64,000 nt of DNA, from positions 4,092,001-4,156,000 of the forward strand of contig NC_081335.1 of assembly GCF_022539665.2 (NCBI RefSeq), read 5' to 3'. Each line of letters starts with the position of its first letter. Positions within the stretch are counted from its first letter, which is position 1. The stretch is from Daphnia carinata (lineage: Eukaryota; Arthropoda; Branchiopoda; Diplostraca; Daphniidae). The notes beneath the pieces were generated by a model, which saw nothing but the letters and a program-made list of their open reading frames with translations, had not been told where the DNA came from and made no database searches. Position numbers and translations under genes: made by a program. Below are positions 33,224 to 46,835 of this stretch, piece by piece.

Positions 33224-36200
33224 TCACTTTCTTACCGAAAGGGGGGTGGTTCCTCTACTTGATCCAGGTGCAGACAAATTGGTAAGACTAGGGGGTCGCT
33301 GCAGCGGTCTGTCGCTAACGCTCACACTCAGCGAATCTTTAGCTGGGGTGTACCTGTCTCGGCTTTCAGTGGAATCTGATCTCTCCATGCTGTAAATGTA
33401 ACGTAGACCTCAGCGAAAGTAAACGATGATTCTCGATTGCCTTTTAACCTAACCTGCTAGTCCGAGAAGACGAACCCTTTTTAAACATTCCAGTGAGTTT
33501 ATCTTTGACAGTTTTCTTTTCCTTCTTCCGATCTGGGTCCTTATCCAAACTTAGATCTGAGCCACTGGGTGCCACGGAAACACTCGGTATGAGAGCCTGA
33601 GAAATGTGGTAACGTTATAAATGTTTATTTTACCTTTTTAATTAAAAGTACCTGTATTCCTGCGTTCACCAGCTGATTGGCCGTGCCCGTATCTTCAATG
33701 CTACGTGATTTCGTGAGTTGTTTTATTTTTCCCATTAGACTTCTCTTTTTCTTAGTTTCTGGAGTAGCAAGAACTGCAGATTCGCTGCGGGTAGAGTCTG
33801 TGGATTGTCTGCGTGAAAATGAATGTTACAATATGCTCTTTTAGTGGTTTATTTATAAGGCAAGCAGTACGGTTACCTGTCAAGACTTAAGTCGCGATCA
33901 ACTGTCCGGCTGCGATATGATGCGTATGGTGGTTCATCATCCATGTAGCTATTGGAAGTATATGAACTAGAAGATGTGGTCTACAAATAATATCTGTCGA
34001 TCATAACTAGAAACTGTTTGATATTTAAAACATTTTCGCACCTCAATGTCTTTCAAACTTTGGCTTTGCTCCAAGGACAAGGCACGACGGTAAACTGGGG
34101 CGCGTTTTGTTATGGAAGGCGCAGGAGTAATGCTCTCTCCAGTATTATTTGAAGTCGAGGTCGATCCCATGTCACCAGGTGCGTTCGACATTGCTCTGAG
34201 GGGTAAAAAACGAAACTTTTACTTAACTCCCTTGTTAATAATTTGCTAAAAATGACTGTTTGCGAAACGTTCTACCTTCTAAACATTGTAGTTCGTTTAC
34301 TGCTGTCATCACTTTCTCGTTGTTGAAGTTTTTTCACATCTTCACTGAATTTGTTGATCAGCTTAAGCGTGGCGACAAACTCCTCGCGTATTTTCTCTTG
34401 ACGCACGTCTTTTTCTAAACATCTTTTAATCACAAAATAGGCCAAAACATTAACATTTATTTGGAACTAACCTTTTTTTGCACCGGTTGGCAATTCACCA
34501 GTCAGGGATTCACCCATGACCAATGGGCACAAGTCCTTCATTTTCTGAACTTCTACGACAAGTTGGCTTACACGTCGTTCGGTGTCCGCGTCAGCTTTGC
34601 GTGAATCAACGATGCTCTTTTTCGTATCGTCTCGTTCCTTCTCTACCCGTTCTTTATCGCGACGTAATTTTTCGCACGACGTACGCAGTTTGGCGTGCGC
34701 GTCACGCAGCTCCAGCAAGTCACTTTGCAGTTCGGTCACCTTTTTGCGGATTTCGACTTGTTCTTCTTCGTTCGCTCTCTTCTGCTGTTCCAATCGACGT
34801 CGTGATTCAAGGCGTTCGCGATCGCGTTCTTTCTCGACCTAAAAAACACGAATTTCTTAGTAGTACGTGAAACAATAAAACGGTACGGCTTTTGGTTTAT
34901 AGTACTTCAAGTAACGTCTGTCGCAGATCCCGAGCCAAAGTAGATGACTCTTGAATTAAACGCTGTTGTTCTTCTCGCTCTTTCTGCCAAGCAAGTTCCA
35001 GCCGAGTTCGAGTGCCTGTAATACGGCTTCGTCCCATCGCCATGATTCTGTCTTCTTCAAGCTAATAAACGATAATGAAACAATCTCTAACGCACGTAAA
35101 TCATAGTAATAATTAGTTACTTCATTAATTTTAGTTTGGAGCTCGGAAATTTTGATCTCTTTAGCCGATTTTTCATTGATGTATTCTGTCTTGATACGCG
35201 AAGTTTCTGAACGCGCTTCATTCAGTTCATCCTCCAGACTTGTAATTTGGGCGTGGAATTCTTCGATGCGAGTCAAGTTATCTTCCATCTATTCGGTTAA
35301 TAAGAAGAAGTGTGTCTCGTATCTCAGCTTACAATGGAAGACATTCATCGATTTTACCTCACGAGAACGAGCGGCATCTGATCCAGACTTCGCTTTCTTG
35401 CTGGGATCAGATTTTAATTCAGAAATCATGCGTTGTGCACCATCAAGCATTTCTCTATTGATAGAAAAAGCACGATGATTAAATAAGGTTTGAGAGAGGG
35501 TTTATGAGTTTATTTACCTGAAGGTATCTCTTTCGCGCCTGGCTTTTTCTAGTTGCATTTGAGTAGCTTGAGTTTCTTCTTGCAACAGTGCAACTTTATT
35601 GTCGCTGCGCATCTTTGCATGTGTTAACTCAGACCGATGGGCTTTCTCTTCCTGAGCCAACCTTTATTACGAAAAAATATTATGGGTAATCACGTATACC
35701 GAAAATAGTTTCTGTGCGTTTGCTTACCTATTCCTAAGTTCACGAATTTCGCGATCGTGCTCCGACGAATCGTACGTCATGCTTCTCTGAATTTTCGTTA
35801 CTTTATCAAAATCTTCAAGTTTCCTTCGCAGCTCATCGTTCTTAATAAATCATAAATTATTGAAAGGCAGGAATATTTTAAAATTAAGAACAGTATCAAC
35901 AACCTCTCTTCGAATGTTGTCTATATGGTCCCTGTGCATTTCCTCATCGCGCTTTATCTTCTCCAGTTGTTGATTCTTTTCATCGATAATGTCCTTCAAT
36001 CGACTTCTTTCAATATACCAATTTTCTCCCGAGTGCCGCAGTTCCTTTTCTTCCAGCTCTTTGACCTTTTCCTATAATGTCACATTTTGTGTGCGTATTA
36101 TTTTTTTTCTAATCAAATGCAACAAGATAAAAACAGCAATTTTGAATTACCTGCATATCTAGTTTCTCCTTAATCCACGTGTCTTGGCGCAGGTTGAATG

Positions 36201-39200
36201 TCTCTCTCAGGGTCCGCAATTCTCCTTCGACGGTGTCATGTTCTTTTTTAAGAGAAAGATACTCCCTAACGTAATACACAAATGAGAGCCGTTGTGCAAT
36301 TTTTGGCGAAGAAAAAGAAATACCTCTCGATGTTTTGTTTGTCCATGACAAGTTTGGCTTTGATCACTAAATAATCTTCTTCGAGCAGGTCGTATTTGGC
36401 TGTTAAATCTTCGTACTCTTGATGTTCTTTTTCAAGTTCAAGTTCCAGTTCTAAGTAGAAGAACAAAAATGAATAAATAAAACGAATGTTATAGCGGCAT
36501 CTGATGAAAGACAACCTCTTGAACGGGTATCTTGATTTTTAAGTTCTTCAAATCTTTCAAGAGCTGCTTTTAGCTCTATCTCTGTCCTTTTAACACGCTC
36601 CCGCAATCCCATGACTTCGTCATCCTTTTCACGCATCTCGCCTTCGTACTCTTTCTCCACTCGATCTTTCTTTTTGCGCTCCGCCTGTCGTAAATTACCG
36701 TAGAAGACGAAAACAAAATCGTTAGTCCAGAAACTGCAAATCACTTGGCAGGCTGGCGTAGCTGACGTCACCTTTATTTCGACTTCCAAGTCTGTTGCCC
36801 GACCTATCAACTGGTCACGTTCTTTGCGCCAATCTGCTTCCAGACGCTGAATTCTTTCGTTCAGTCCCTTCTTGTCCATCTCGGCCTGTTTCAACAGATT
36901 AGCCAAATTACTCACGAACATCACTTTTTATATAGAAGCAAAATACTCATGTTACCCTCGTCAATTTTTGCTCCAAATCTTCGGCTTTCGTTTTGAAATT
37001 GACTGTTCCTTCTTTGGCCAGTTTAATTTCACGTTCACTCTTCTTTAACGCAGCGTCGACAGCTTTCTTGACTTCATCTTTTAGACTTGCATCCTTCGAA
37101 CAAAGAATGAATCGTTAGCGTTTGAACCGATATCAACCTGCTTTATCTCTAGGGATCGTGAGGCAGAAGGGAAAGAGAGAAAATAAAAGGGATGCACCAG
37201 ATCTTTGATCCTCTTGTCTTTAACCACGATAGAGGATTCCAACTCGTCCATCTTAATTCGCAAATCGTTGGCCTGTTTCTTCAGCTCATCGCGTTCTTTC
37301 AGCCAATTGAGCGACAGTTCTTTATGCGACGATTCAGCTTGCCGTGCTTTTGCTCGCTCTTCTTCCATCTACTCACGTCAACGACAGGGACGAGTTGGGG
37401 GTGACAGAAGGAAGACAAAGACGTAGCCAAGTGAAGGAAGAATAAAAGAAAGAAGTCAGTCAAAAGAAGATTCACTTGACAATTGAAAGTTAAGAGGTGT
37501 TGCTTCTGAAGTGTTTTACGTTAAAAACATTACCTCTCGTTCCACATCTGCGATACGTTCGTTGTTGTCTTTCAAAGCTCTTTCCATTTTTCTGTTTTTG
37601 TCTTCAGACTCCTTGACCTTCTTCTCCAACTCGGAAAGGCGGTTATCTCTTTCCGTTAACTATAATGTCCATAAGGTTTGATTAGACGTTTAAAACTTTG
37701 ATCAATAGACATCGTTGAAATTGCGCATGTACCTCTTTTTGTAATTTATGTTTTTCTTGCTTGACCTGGTGAAGCGTATCGAGATCAACGAAATCTCCCG
37801 ATTGCATTTTGGCTGTCATCTCTGCTTTTTCTTTTTCCAGTTTATCGCATTTTTCTTGCAAAATTTGGTTGGCTGATTTTGTTTTGTATGTGTGTGTGTG
37901 TGTGTGTGACATAGTTAGACATAGTTGAATAAAAACATGATAGTGTTAACCTCACCTGAACTGTTACTATTCGCTTTCTTCATTTCTGCTTCTAATTTAG
38001 TGATTTTTTCTTCCAATTTTTTCTTTTCGTGTTGCAGGTTATCCCTTTGTTCACGTTCTTCCTTCAGATTTTTGCTTAATTCGGCAATCTTTTTAGTGTC
38101 AGAAGGTAAGGGTTGGCCAGCACCAGTCTTTGCTAGCAAATCAGTGAATTCGGTTTCCAATTCTTCCACCATTTTCTGTCGGGCAAGAAATCCAAAGGGT
38201 TAATTAGAATTAAGTTGAAGTTAAAAACGATGTAAGCTGTAGGTTAAAAAAAAAAGTGCAATTGGACGAACTTTGAGCTGGATTTTAGTCATTGTATCGT
38301 TAGGTTTTTTGGGGGTCCGTTTGACAGCGGCCATTCTGGTCTCCATTCGATGATGAAGATTCTCATTTTCCTTTTCCATGTGCTGCAGCCGAAGAGTCAG
38401 TGAATTGATCTGTTCTTCTTTGCTTTTGAGGTCGCGTTCCAGGATCTCCTTCTCCCGTTTGAGAACACTCGACTCTGGCGTTATGGATGCCGTCGATAAT
38501 CGCGTTCCACGATCACTGGCACGGCCCAATCGCGGTGATTTCTCCAGCTCAATGTGTGGTTTGTGGTTCACGGCTTCGGTGAGTTTCTTCTCCATGGCTT
38601 GAATGCGTTCTTCCAATTCCAGCTTATCTAAAAGCAACTTTTCCGCATCTGTTGGCGGAGCTTTGCGAGAGACACGCAGATGCAGTCGACGATTTTCGGC
38701 CGTCATCTTCTCGTTCTCTGTTTCCAGCTCTGCCGTTTTGGAACGCAAAATTCCTGCCTCTTGCTCGACGAGTTGCAGTTGCCTCTGCGACAATGTTTCA
38801 TAAGAAACTCATTTCTTTCTGGTTAATTGCAAAATTAAATCACCTTCAAATCTAAAGCAGATTCACTGGACTCGAGAGATCGACTTCTCTGCACCACCAC
38901 TTTGCCCTTGTTTTTCTCAGCTTGCGTCAGCGCTTCGTTCAAATGTTCGATTTCTTTGTCCTTTTCCATCAGCTCAGTTTTGAGTTTATTCAATTCTTCG
39001 GAAGTGGGTTTGGTAGGCTGCGAACGGGCGTCACCTGCTTTCTCGGTGGATGCCGTTGATTTGGATCTGACTTGCTCTTGGAGCTCCAAAACTTCTTTAC
39101 TCAACCGATCGTTTTCACCTTCAATGTCTTCCATTTTACGTCTCAACACAGCAGTTTCCTAAAGTTTCATGTTTTTTGACATTTCGTGGAACGTTTAAAT

Positions 39201-41771
39201 TTGTAGAAAAAAAAGTTCAAGTAACCTGTTCGTTCAATTCTAATTGCAGCCGAAGTTCAGAAAGGCTAAGGTCATCAACATCCCCTGAAATTCCTTCGTC
39301 CTTATCGACTGAACTGTCCGGTGTGTTTCTTCTACTACCTTATATTACATTTTAAAATTTAAAAAGATATAGAGGTGTGAATTTTTCGAATTCAAAACAC
39401 GGCATTTTACCTTTCTTCATTGCCATTTTTTTCAATTGCATAACCAAAGATTCGTTCTCTTCTTCGACACGACTCAGCTTCTTACGCAACGACTGCGCCT
39501 GTGTTTGGCAAAATTCATTTGGCAAATGCAAATAAAATGTGAATAAATTATCAACGTTTACCTCCTCTTCAGCGAATTTGAGCTGTTCACGAAGATCTGC
39601 TTCTCTTTCGTGTGAATCTTGGAGATCTCTTTGAAGCTGAGAAACGTCTTCTGTTGATTTTGACAATGCGCCATTCGTTCCCTGTTTTAAAGCAAAATTC
39701 CATGTTTGAAAAAGAAAATTCATTCAACCTATTTATGATCAAAAGCTGAACCTCCAAACTTCTGCTTTTGCTAAGCACAGGTCCTGACAGCGGTGCATCT
39801 TTGCCTCCAGCTCGAATTTGCGATTGCAGTTTTTGAACTTCTCTTTGAGATTGGACAAGTTGGTCTCGGGTCTGATTCAGTTCCTGTTCCAGCTGCGAAA
39901 TCCTGTCCTGTCCTTTACCCGGAACGGAACTCGTGGCCGCAGGATTGCTGCCATTACGCAGCTCCTGATTCTGTAATTCAAGTTCGTGTTTGTCCGTCTC
40001 CATTTGTTCCATTCGGCGTTCTGCCTTCCGCAACTTGAACTGCAGGATGCGACAATTTTTCGCCGTCTGTTCCAGGTCTTTCTTCAAATCTCGGTATTCA
40101 TCCGCCTGGTCCTCTCTTATTTCGTTTCAATCGAAAATATTCAAGTCTCTAAAAATTCTGTCTATGAAAATGTCCATTTACCTGAAATTATCTTGCAGTT
40201 CGTCCATTTCGTCCACCATTTGCCTCATATCTTTTTTAAGTTCTTCGTTCTCCTCCATGAGTTCTTCGATGAGAGCCTCCGCCGCAGCCGATTTGGCACG
40301 TATTTCTTCCATAGCCTGGAAATGTGGAATGCAATTCGGAAGCGTGTGTTAAACCATTTCATTTCCGTCTAACAGGCTGGCCGAGAATATTCAAACCTTG
40401 TGCGTCTGTGCTGATGAAGGGCGAGACTCCAACTCACGTTCCAGCTCGGTGACACGCAGTTCGGCCGATCGCTTATCGTCCATCAGGTCTTCGTTGCTGG
40501 CTTCCAATTCGCGGATCCTCTGCTGGAGTCGCATGCTCTCAGATCCGGTGCCGCCGTTTACACTACGGAATTTCTTGTTTGACAGTTCGTCCTTCTCCCG
40601 TTCCAGACGCTCGCATCTTGCCCTGTATTTGTCGATTTCTTTTTTCATGCTATTCACTTGATCCTGGAATGCAACGAGAATCGATTTTTAAGTCTTGCGG
40701 GACATTCATTATTTAATGAAATTAACATAGGAAATAATTTGTTGTGGCGCACCTGAAGTTCGTCGAAATTTGTTTCTACTAGAGTGGTTTCTGTCGTCTC
40801 TGTGGTTTCGGTGATATCAGTTCCAGCAAAGCTACTGGCATCATCATCCGATCCGCGAGACTAAACAAATCATTCAATCATAATTGGAATTAGCGGCAAC
40901 AGATGGCAGCATTGATTCGTTGTTGAAACCTTAATATTGGAACGTTTAACCTCCAAGATAAACTGAACATCTGGGCTGTTGTAGTTGGTATCGCTTGGCA
41001 CTTCTTTCAACGAATGAATCTGAACGCGCTTCTTTCGAAGTTTTTCGCTTTCATCGCCTGAGCTTCCCCGCCGGCTGGACTCGAACTCGCCGCTACCTTT
41101 CGCCATGGCGCCACTTCCTGAAGCATCTTGGAGAGTTGCCGAAGATCTGTGTTTAGTTAATCTAAAAAAAAAAAACAAAATAAAACAAAATAATAAGAAC
41201 TTATATAAACAAGTCAAATGTTGTTACACTTACCTAGAAAACGCTGATCCGGAAATCGACGAATAAATACTGCCGTAATCTTTGGATTTTTCCGATTCTT
41301 TTTCATTTTTAGAGCCTCTGGCATCACCTAGCGCTTCCTTAAAAACAAAAAAAAAAAAAAAAAAACAAATAAAAACGATAAGAAGATAAACATCAGTTCA
41401 CTCTTATGTAACATGTTCATTACTTCTCTCAGTAGCGGGATTTCCGTTGTGTTCCTGCGGCTTAAAGCTACCGATTCTCGCGAGCGGACGGGGACAACAG
41501 GTGTCGGCATACTTCAATTAAAAAAACGCAAAAATGAAACACTCCAAAAAAAAAAAAATGTTTTTTTTTTTTTTGCAATTTGGAACACGTGGAACATAAT
41601 GTGTACTTGTCCAACTTTGAATCGTCGAGGCTGTCCACGGAGCCAGAACGGTCTTCTCTACGTATTGAGCTAGAAGGGGATTCTCCACTCTCTTTGCGAT
41701 TCGTGGAATTCGAATGCTCCTTGTATTCGCTAAAACAAAACAAAACAAAATTGGGTTTAATAGGAAATTTG

Positions 41772-41802
<31 letters not shown>

Positions 41803-41918
41803 ACTTATCGTTTGAAATTTGGGGTTATTTATTACCGAAAGCATCGCTTGCACCGGGTAGGCCACCGTACTTGCGGATGGAAACCCAACGGACACAGCGG
41901 ATCGGCCACTTTAGGCAT
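33224..41918 (-). CDS. SOGA/MTCL1-like giant coiled-coil protein (about 30 exons)
   Basis: Long coiled-coil protein with introns mostly of 50-90 bp. The start at 41,918 gives MPKVADPLCPLGFHP, with a cysteine pattern ending CKRCFR (exon 41,918-41,836; next exon 41,729-41,607, EYKEHSNSTNRKESG). Serine-rich linkers follow (40.75-41.5 kb), then coiled coil from about 40,660 to 34,280. The block DEYRDLKKDLEQTAKNCRIL with QFKLRKAERRMEQ (about 40,100-40,000) matches the signature of SOGA and MTCL1 microtubule-crosslinking proteins (Drosophila CG18304). Repeated WxKERDxL units suggest a filamentous rod. The C-terminal exons (34,195-34,042, 33,980-33,877, 33,808-33,652, 33,596-33,454, 33,389-33,224) are basic and Ser/Thr-rich (KKKRSLMGKIKQLTKSRS, VKDKLTGMFKKGSSS) and end PLSVRK. 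A role in microtubule organisation or polarity is inferred from the family. Inner exon borders were only partly checked. Confidence 0.8.
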
Positions 41919-42021
41919 TTTTATTTATATCCTTGGGCCCCTTGCTTTTTTTCGGTGCTGCAACCTTTCGTATCAGAAACGCGTTTCTTCGGCTAACACG
42001 CCTTTGCCAATCAGCCGACAT
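41911..42021 (-). CDS. upstream ORF overlapping the start of the SOGA/MTCL1-like gene
   Basis: A 36-codon frame (starts MSADWQRRVSRRN, ends KDINKNA) begins 103 bases before the main ATG. Its TAA lies just inside the main coding region, so the two frames overlap by eight bases (ATGCCTAA). The peptide is very basic. It could reduce initiation at the main start or allow reinitiation. It may simply be 5' UTR; no conservation data are available to me. Confidence 0.45.
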   Translation of the reverse strand: MSADWQRRVSRRNAFLIRKVAAPKKSKGPKDINKNA

Positions 42022-43099
42022 CAGGAATTGCAACATTAAAAAAGAAAATCAGTTTAGATAAGGAATGCATTAAATGACGATGGTGTGTGTCGACTTTCAA
42101 TCTATTAAAAAAAAAAAACGAGTTATGGTGGACTCTTGAGTTAGTAAACGGCTATTAATTAGTGACGTGTTAACAACCACTAGACGATATCGTAAATGAC
42201 GAGAGGGAGGATCTTGGACGGCTAAACGACGCTCGATAAATTCGTTTTCAAATAGGACTTGTTACGCTTTGTATCCAAAGGCATTGGCTAATCGAATCAA
42301 ACTAATTTCTACCAAAATACAAAATCTAATTCGACAATGAAAAGACGTACATGTGCGCATCGTTGAACATTTCGATTGCCTTTTAAAACTAGGAAAATTA
42401 GCGTTTCGTTTAAAAAGCGAATGTTGATCTCGATCAGAATTGCGCAACGAAAGGCCGTAATGTTCCACAGATGGCGCAACAAAATACCCCGTGCACCAAT
42501 CCCGCCTCAACCTTTTTTTCCTGCGTGAATCTTAGTATCCAGTCAAAAACAATTTTCTTTGTCAGGGCTATGTTTCGTACCTTCCGACTACATCCTAAAT
42601 TCGGCACGTCAATCCATTACGTCTGGAAGATGATTTCTAATCGTCCCAAAGTTAAACAGCCAACGTAACACTTCACTGGAACCTCGAAAAAAAAAAATGT
42701 TTTTTTTAAACAAATGGCTGAAATAGAAAAATTGCGCGCACTATCTTCGAAATCAATTCAAACAACTTGCACCCCACAATAACCAGGACGGGGCGTTGTT
42801 GTCTTGCAGATGCGTTTAAACTTAAAGAATTGCAGTCAAAAGTCGTTGACGAAATGCAACACAACCATTAGGGCACCGGTGCTAAGCGAACACTGTTGAA
42901 CGTATGCCGGCCAGTGGGGGGAACTTGGGCACGCACTTCTATGTTTAGCCCGGGCTGCTGGCAGGCGCCACAAGCCCCCGACCAGAGAGAGAGAGAATCA
43001 GCCGTTCGGGTTGGTGGATATTTTCGTTCTGCCGTCGACACAACGAGAGCGCGCGGGGTCCTCTTCGCTTCTTTATTATCTTCCAATACTTCTTCTTGT

Positions 43100-43104
<5 letters not shown>

Positions 43105-43135
<31 letters not shown>

Positions 43136-43140
43136 CACCC
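43105..43140. repeat. CA microsatellite
   Basis: Three CATA units followed by about 14 CA units, seen directly. Confidence 0.9.
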
Positions 43141-45957
43141 AACCCCTTAAAAAAAAAAAAAAGAAAACATTCTTATAGCGTTTATATGCGTACACGCTCA
43201 ATAGACAAGGGCCAGCTCTTTATTTATGGCTAGTTTGGCACACAACAACAATTGCTTGACTTTCCAATTTGTTTTTGCCATGTTCCGCCAATCCAACCAT
43301 AGACAAAGTCCCCCCCCCCCCCTCCTGGTGATACGAAGAGGATTTGATATAATTTTTTTTTTTAAAGGCTTTAGGAATTGTTGATGACATTTACGGCGCA
43401 ATCAAAAAATAGGTGTCAAAGCGAAACCTATAAATCTCCTTGTGACGCTTTCGAATGTTGCACGCGCGTGCCCTCTAGCGGTGGCCGGTAACTCACGTTG
43501 AACGCGGGAAAAAAAACGATCCTTCGGTGACGATGGAATGCTGGAACACTAAAAACGCGGCGATGGTCTAGACTGCTCTTTGCTTCTACACATACACACA
43601 GTTTGAATAGCGGTCTTTGCATAACTGCTTGTCTGTGCATGTTTTGGCCTCTTTTTTGCAATCAACAAACTACTCAGTCCAATCATTTTTCGTGCGACAA
43701 GAAAACGAAACGGGCTTTCCAAAAAAAAAAAAAAACGGGGATGGCAAAAAGGCCAATCCAATCAACATATTTTCGCCGCCCTTTTGCAAAACACCAACTG
43801 AATTCAACACTATTTTCAAACGTACTTACATTTTTTGATGGAATTTGATTTGGAGATCAAAATTTTGCTGGCATGCCAATTCAGAGCAGTTCCAACACGA
43901 TTGGATGGCGTGCATCCTCCCCCTCCCGAAGCCTTCGCCAAATGTTAAAAAAAGGCGTGGAACACCATGTCCATTTGGGCGCGTCCTCTCTTTATTCACG
44001 TTCATGTTTTATCTTCGCAAACTTGATGCTTTTGATTCACGAAATAAAACAAATCGATTACTAAAAATATCGTAGCCAAAAATGTTAATGACGTCCATCC
44101 GTCTTACGTGTTGTTTGGGGGGACATCATTTTCGGACGCATCGTTCTCCTTCTTGCCACAGCATTCCGCACAAGGAATTGTAAGTTCGGCTCGACAGTTC
44201 AAACTGTCGAGCTTCACGTCGTAATGTCAGGAAGTTCACACTCACGTGCACCAATTTACCACAAGAATTTGAGTAAAGATGCAACGAGAGAATTCCTTTT
44301 CGCATAGAACACAGTTTCACACACGTTTGGCTTTTGTTAGCCCAAAAAAAAAAAAAAAAAAAAAAAACGCTCTCGGTCGTACATCATTTTTTTTTCAAAA
44401 AAATGGCAATGGCACGTTTATTACAACTTCCATGATGAGAGAGAGAGAAAGAGAGAGAAACGATGCGTACAGAGTGTGTCAACAGGGCGAATTGAGGGCG
44501 AGGGGGGGGGAGATTGTATGTCGATAGCAAAAAAAAAAAAGCAAAGAAGAATACCATTAAAACAATCAATATAAGATATGATATCGATGAGGGTCGGCAA
44601 GGATGATTTAAACACGGTGAAAGAAAACAAGAGACAAATCAAGACAGGAAACAAACAAAAAAAAAATCGATTGACATTTTTTTTTTTTTTTGTTTGGTTT
44701 TTTTTTTTTTTTTTTTTCCGGTCAAAAAGTACATGAAACACACAAGAGGGTTGAGGATGTAATAAACGGTGCTCCAGCTGGAGATATTTAAAAAAAAAAA
44801 ACAAAAAAAAAAAAACACGTGGTTTCTTGTCTGTGTGTGTTAAACCATTTGATAATAAGAGGCGAATGTAGCTGAAACTCACGTAGAAAGGGAACGCACA
44901 TTTAAATCAACGATAGCTATGGAAAAGACTTGATGTCTGGCATCTATTTTGTCATTCAAATTCCCCATTTAGAAAAAAAAAAAAAAAAAAAAAGACAAAT
45001 CATTCAAAAGCAAAAATTTTTTAAAACAAATTAATTAAACGAAATGAAAAGGAGGGGCAACGTGATTTTTTTAGAAGTCATAATTTTTTTTTTCAATTTT
45101 TTTTTTTTTTAAACTCGATCTGAGACGATTGAACTGAAAAAAAAAAAAAAAAAAAACACACCCCATGGTCCTATCGCATCCCTCGGCAAAAGATATGGAG
45201 GATTGTGGTAAGGGGGAGCGGCGGAGAGGAGCAGGAGAGGATAAAAATGAAAAAAAAAAAAAAAAAAAAAAACGCAAACGAAGGTGGACGCACACACAAC
45301 TCCCACAAATGTCTCCCGAATGTCATGGAAAACAACGTACGCTTGATTATTGATGCCGAAACGACTTTCGATGACAATCCCGCAGGCAGGAAAATAATTT
45401 TTTTTTTTTAATAATAAAAAAAAAAAAAAAAAAGAAATGAGGAGGGTGGGGGGGAATTTCTTGGTTTGGATATGAAAACAAAACTAGACCTCAACCTCTT
45501 CTCCAGTTTCTCCTATTCATTTCATACGGTGCTCGTGCACTGTCTTCTTTTTTTGAGATCGCCGGCTATGCTTTGCATTTCTCACTAAAAACATTAAAAC
45601 AAAATTATAAAATAAATATAAAAAAAAAAAAAGTACTACAATGCCCTAAGAGGAGTCCTGTTTGTAAGAAAGAAGGATTTAAAAAAAAAAACATACGGAG
45701 GAGAACGAGATGCTTCAACAAGAAAAAACGTGACATGGTCGTAATGGAAAATCAGCTGATATGTCCTCGGGAGTTTGGAGGGAGGCCCTTTTCGATTGCT
45801 TTTTGCTGCTGCTTAGTTCAAGAGGATATAGGTACGTTCCAAATGTGTCTTTTGTGCTTCGAAGTGAGGGAGAGAGGGGAGGGGTAGTAATAAAGGCACG
45901 CTGATGAGAGAGAGAGAGAGAAGAGCGAGAGAGATGCTTCGTGTGGTAGAGGGGACA

Positions 45958-45983
45958 GGTGTGTGTGTGTGTGTGTGTGTGTA
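45958..45983. repeat. GT microsatellite
   Basis: About 12 uninterrupted GT units, seen directly. Confidence 0.9.
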
Positions 45984-46458
45984 GGGAGGCACATACAAAT
46001 TGAAAACCCAAACGCTACGCGGAAGTGTGTGGCTAATGAAACCAGCTGCAGGTGAGCAAAAAGTAGGTGTCAAAAACAAAAAAAAAAAAAAATAAATCAT
46101 AAAACAAAACGCTTGGCAAAAAAAAAGAAAAAAAAAAATAATAATAATCAAAACTCAAGCTACTCGTAATAAAGCTACTCAGCTAGACCATCAGGAGCTA
46201 TTCCGACACGTTCTTGTGGGAGAGTGCAACGACATGGTGATTATCATAGGGGGCAGGGAGGAAAGAAGAAGAGAGAGAGAGATAAGAATCGAGGCTATAA
46301 CAAAAACAGAAAATGGATGGGAATAACGTTTTACACGATCAAACGCAGACGGGGCACGCAATGCATACAGGTGAACATCGTCAACGAGTGTTAGATCAAA
46401 TGGGTGATGACGAACTGCATTAACGCGTGTTTCCATTTTAAATGTTTCCATTTTTCGC

Positions 46459-46462
<4 letters not shown>

Positions 46463-46491
<29 letters not shown>
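46463..46491. repeat. poly-T run of 29
   Basis: Uninterrupted T homopolymer; one of the longest of many in the right half of the window. Confidence 0.9.
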
Positions 46492-46496
<5 letters not shown>

Positions 46497-46801
46497 GTCG
46501 TTAAACTGCGTCCATGTGATGAGGATTGGGATGAAGGACGAGGAGGAGGAGGAGGAGGGTTTTGAAGACATGTCATAAAAATCTATACAATCATTGTGTT
46601 AACGAGCGACGAGCTTTGCCTTCCACGGGAGAACGGTAGCAGTTATGGATTTCTTGTAGTTGTCCGGATTGCATAATATGTACTCGGTCGCGATAACAAA
46701 GAAAAAATTTCCAGCTCCAAAAAAAAAAAAAAAAAAAAAAAATTTAAAAGAAAAACGTGAGGGACGGTAGCGAGGTAAGATGTCGCTGCCCGATATTATT
46801 A

Positions 46802-46835
46802 TTTTTCTTCTTCTTCTTCTTCTTCTTCTTCTTTG
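46802..46835. repeat. TTC microsatellite
   Basis: About ten TTC units on the plus strand, a purine/pyrimidine-asymmetric tract. Confidence 0.9.

Noticed and set aside
34523-40372. Plus-strand open frames rich in Ser/Arg/Phe opposite the coiled-coil gene
   Set aside because: They are antisense shadows of Glu/Lys-rich coiled-coil exons.
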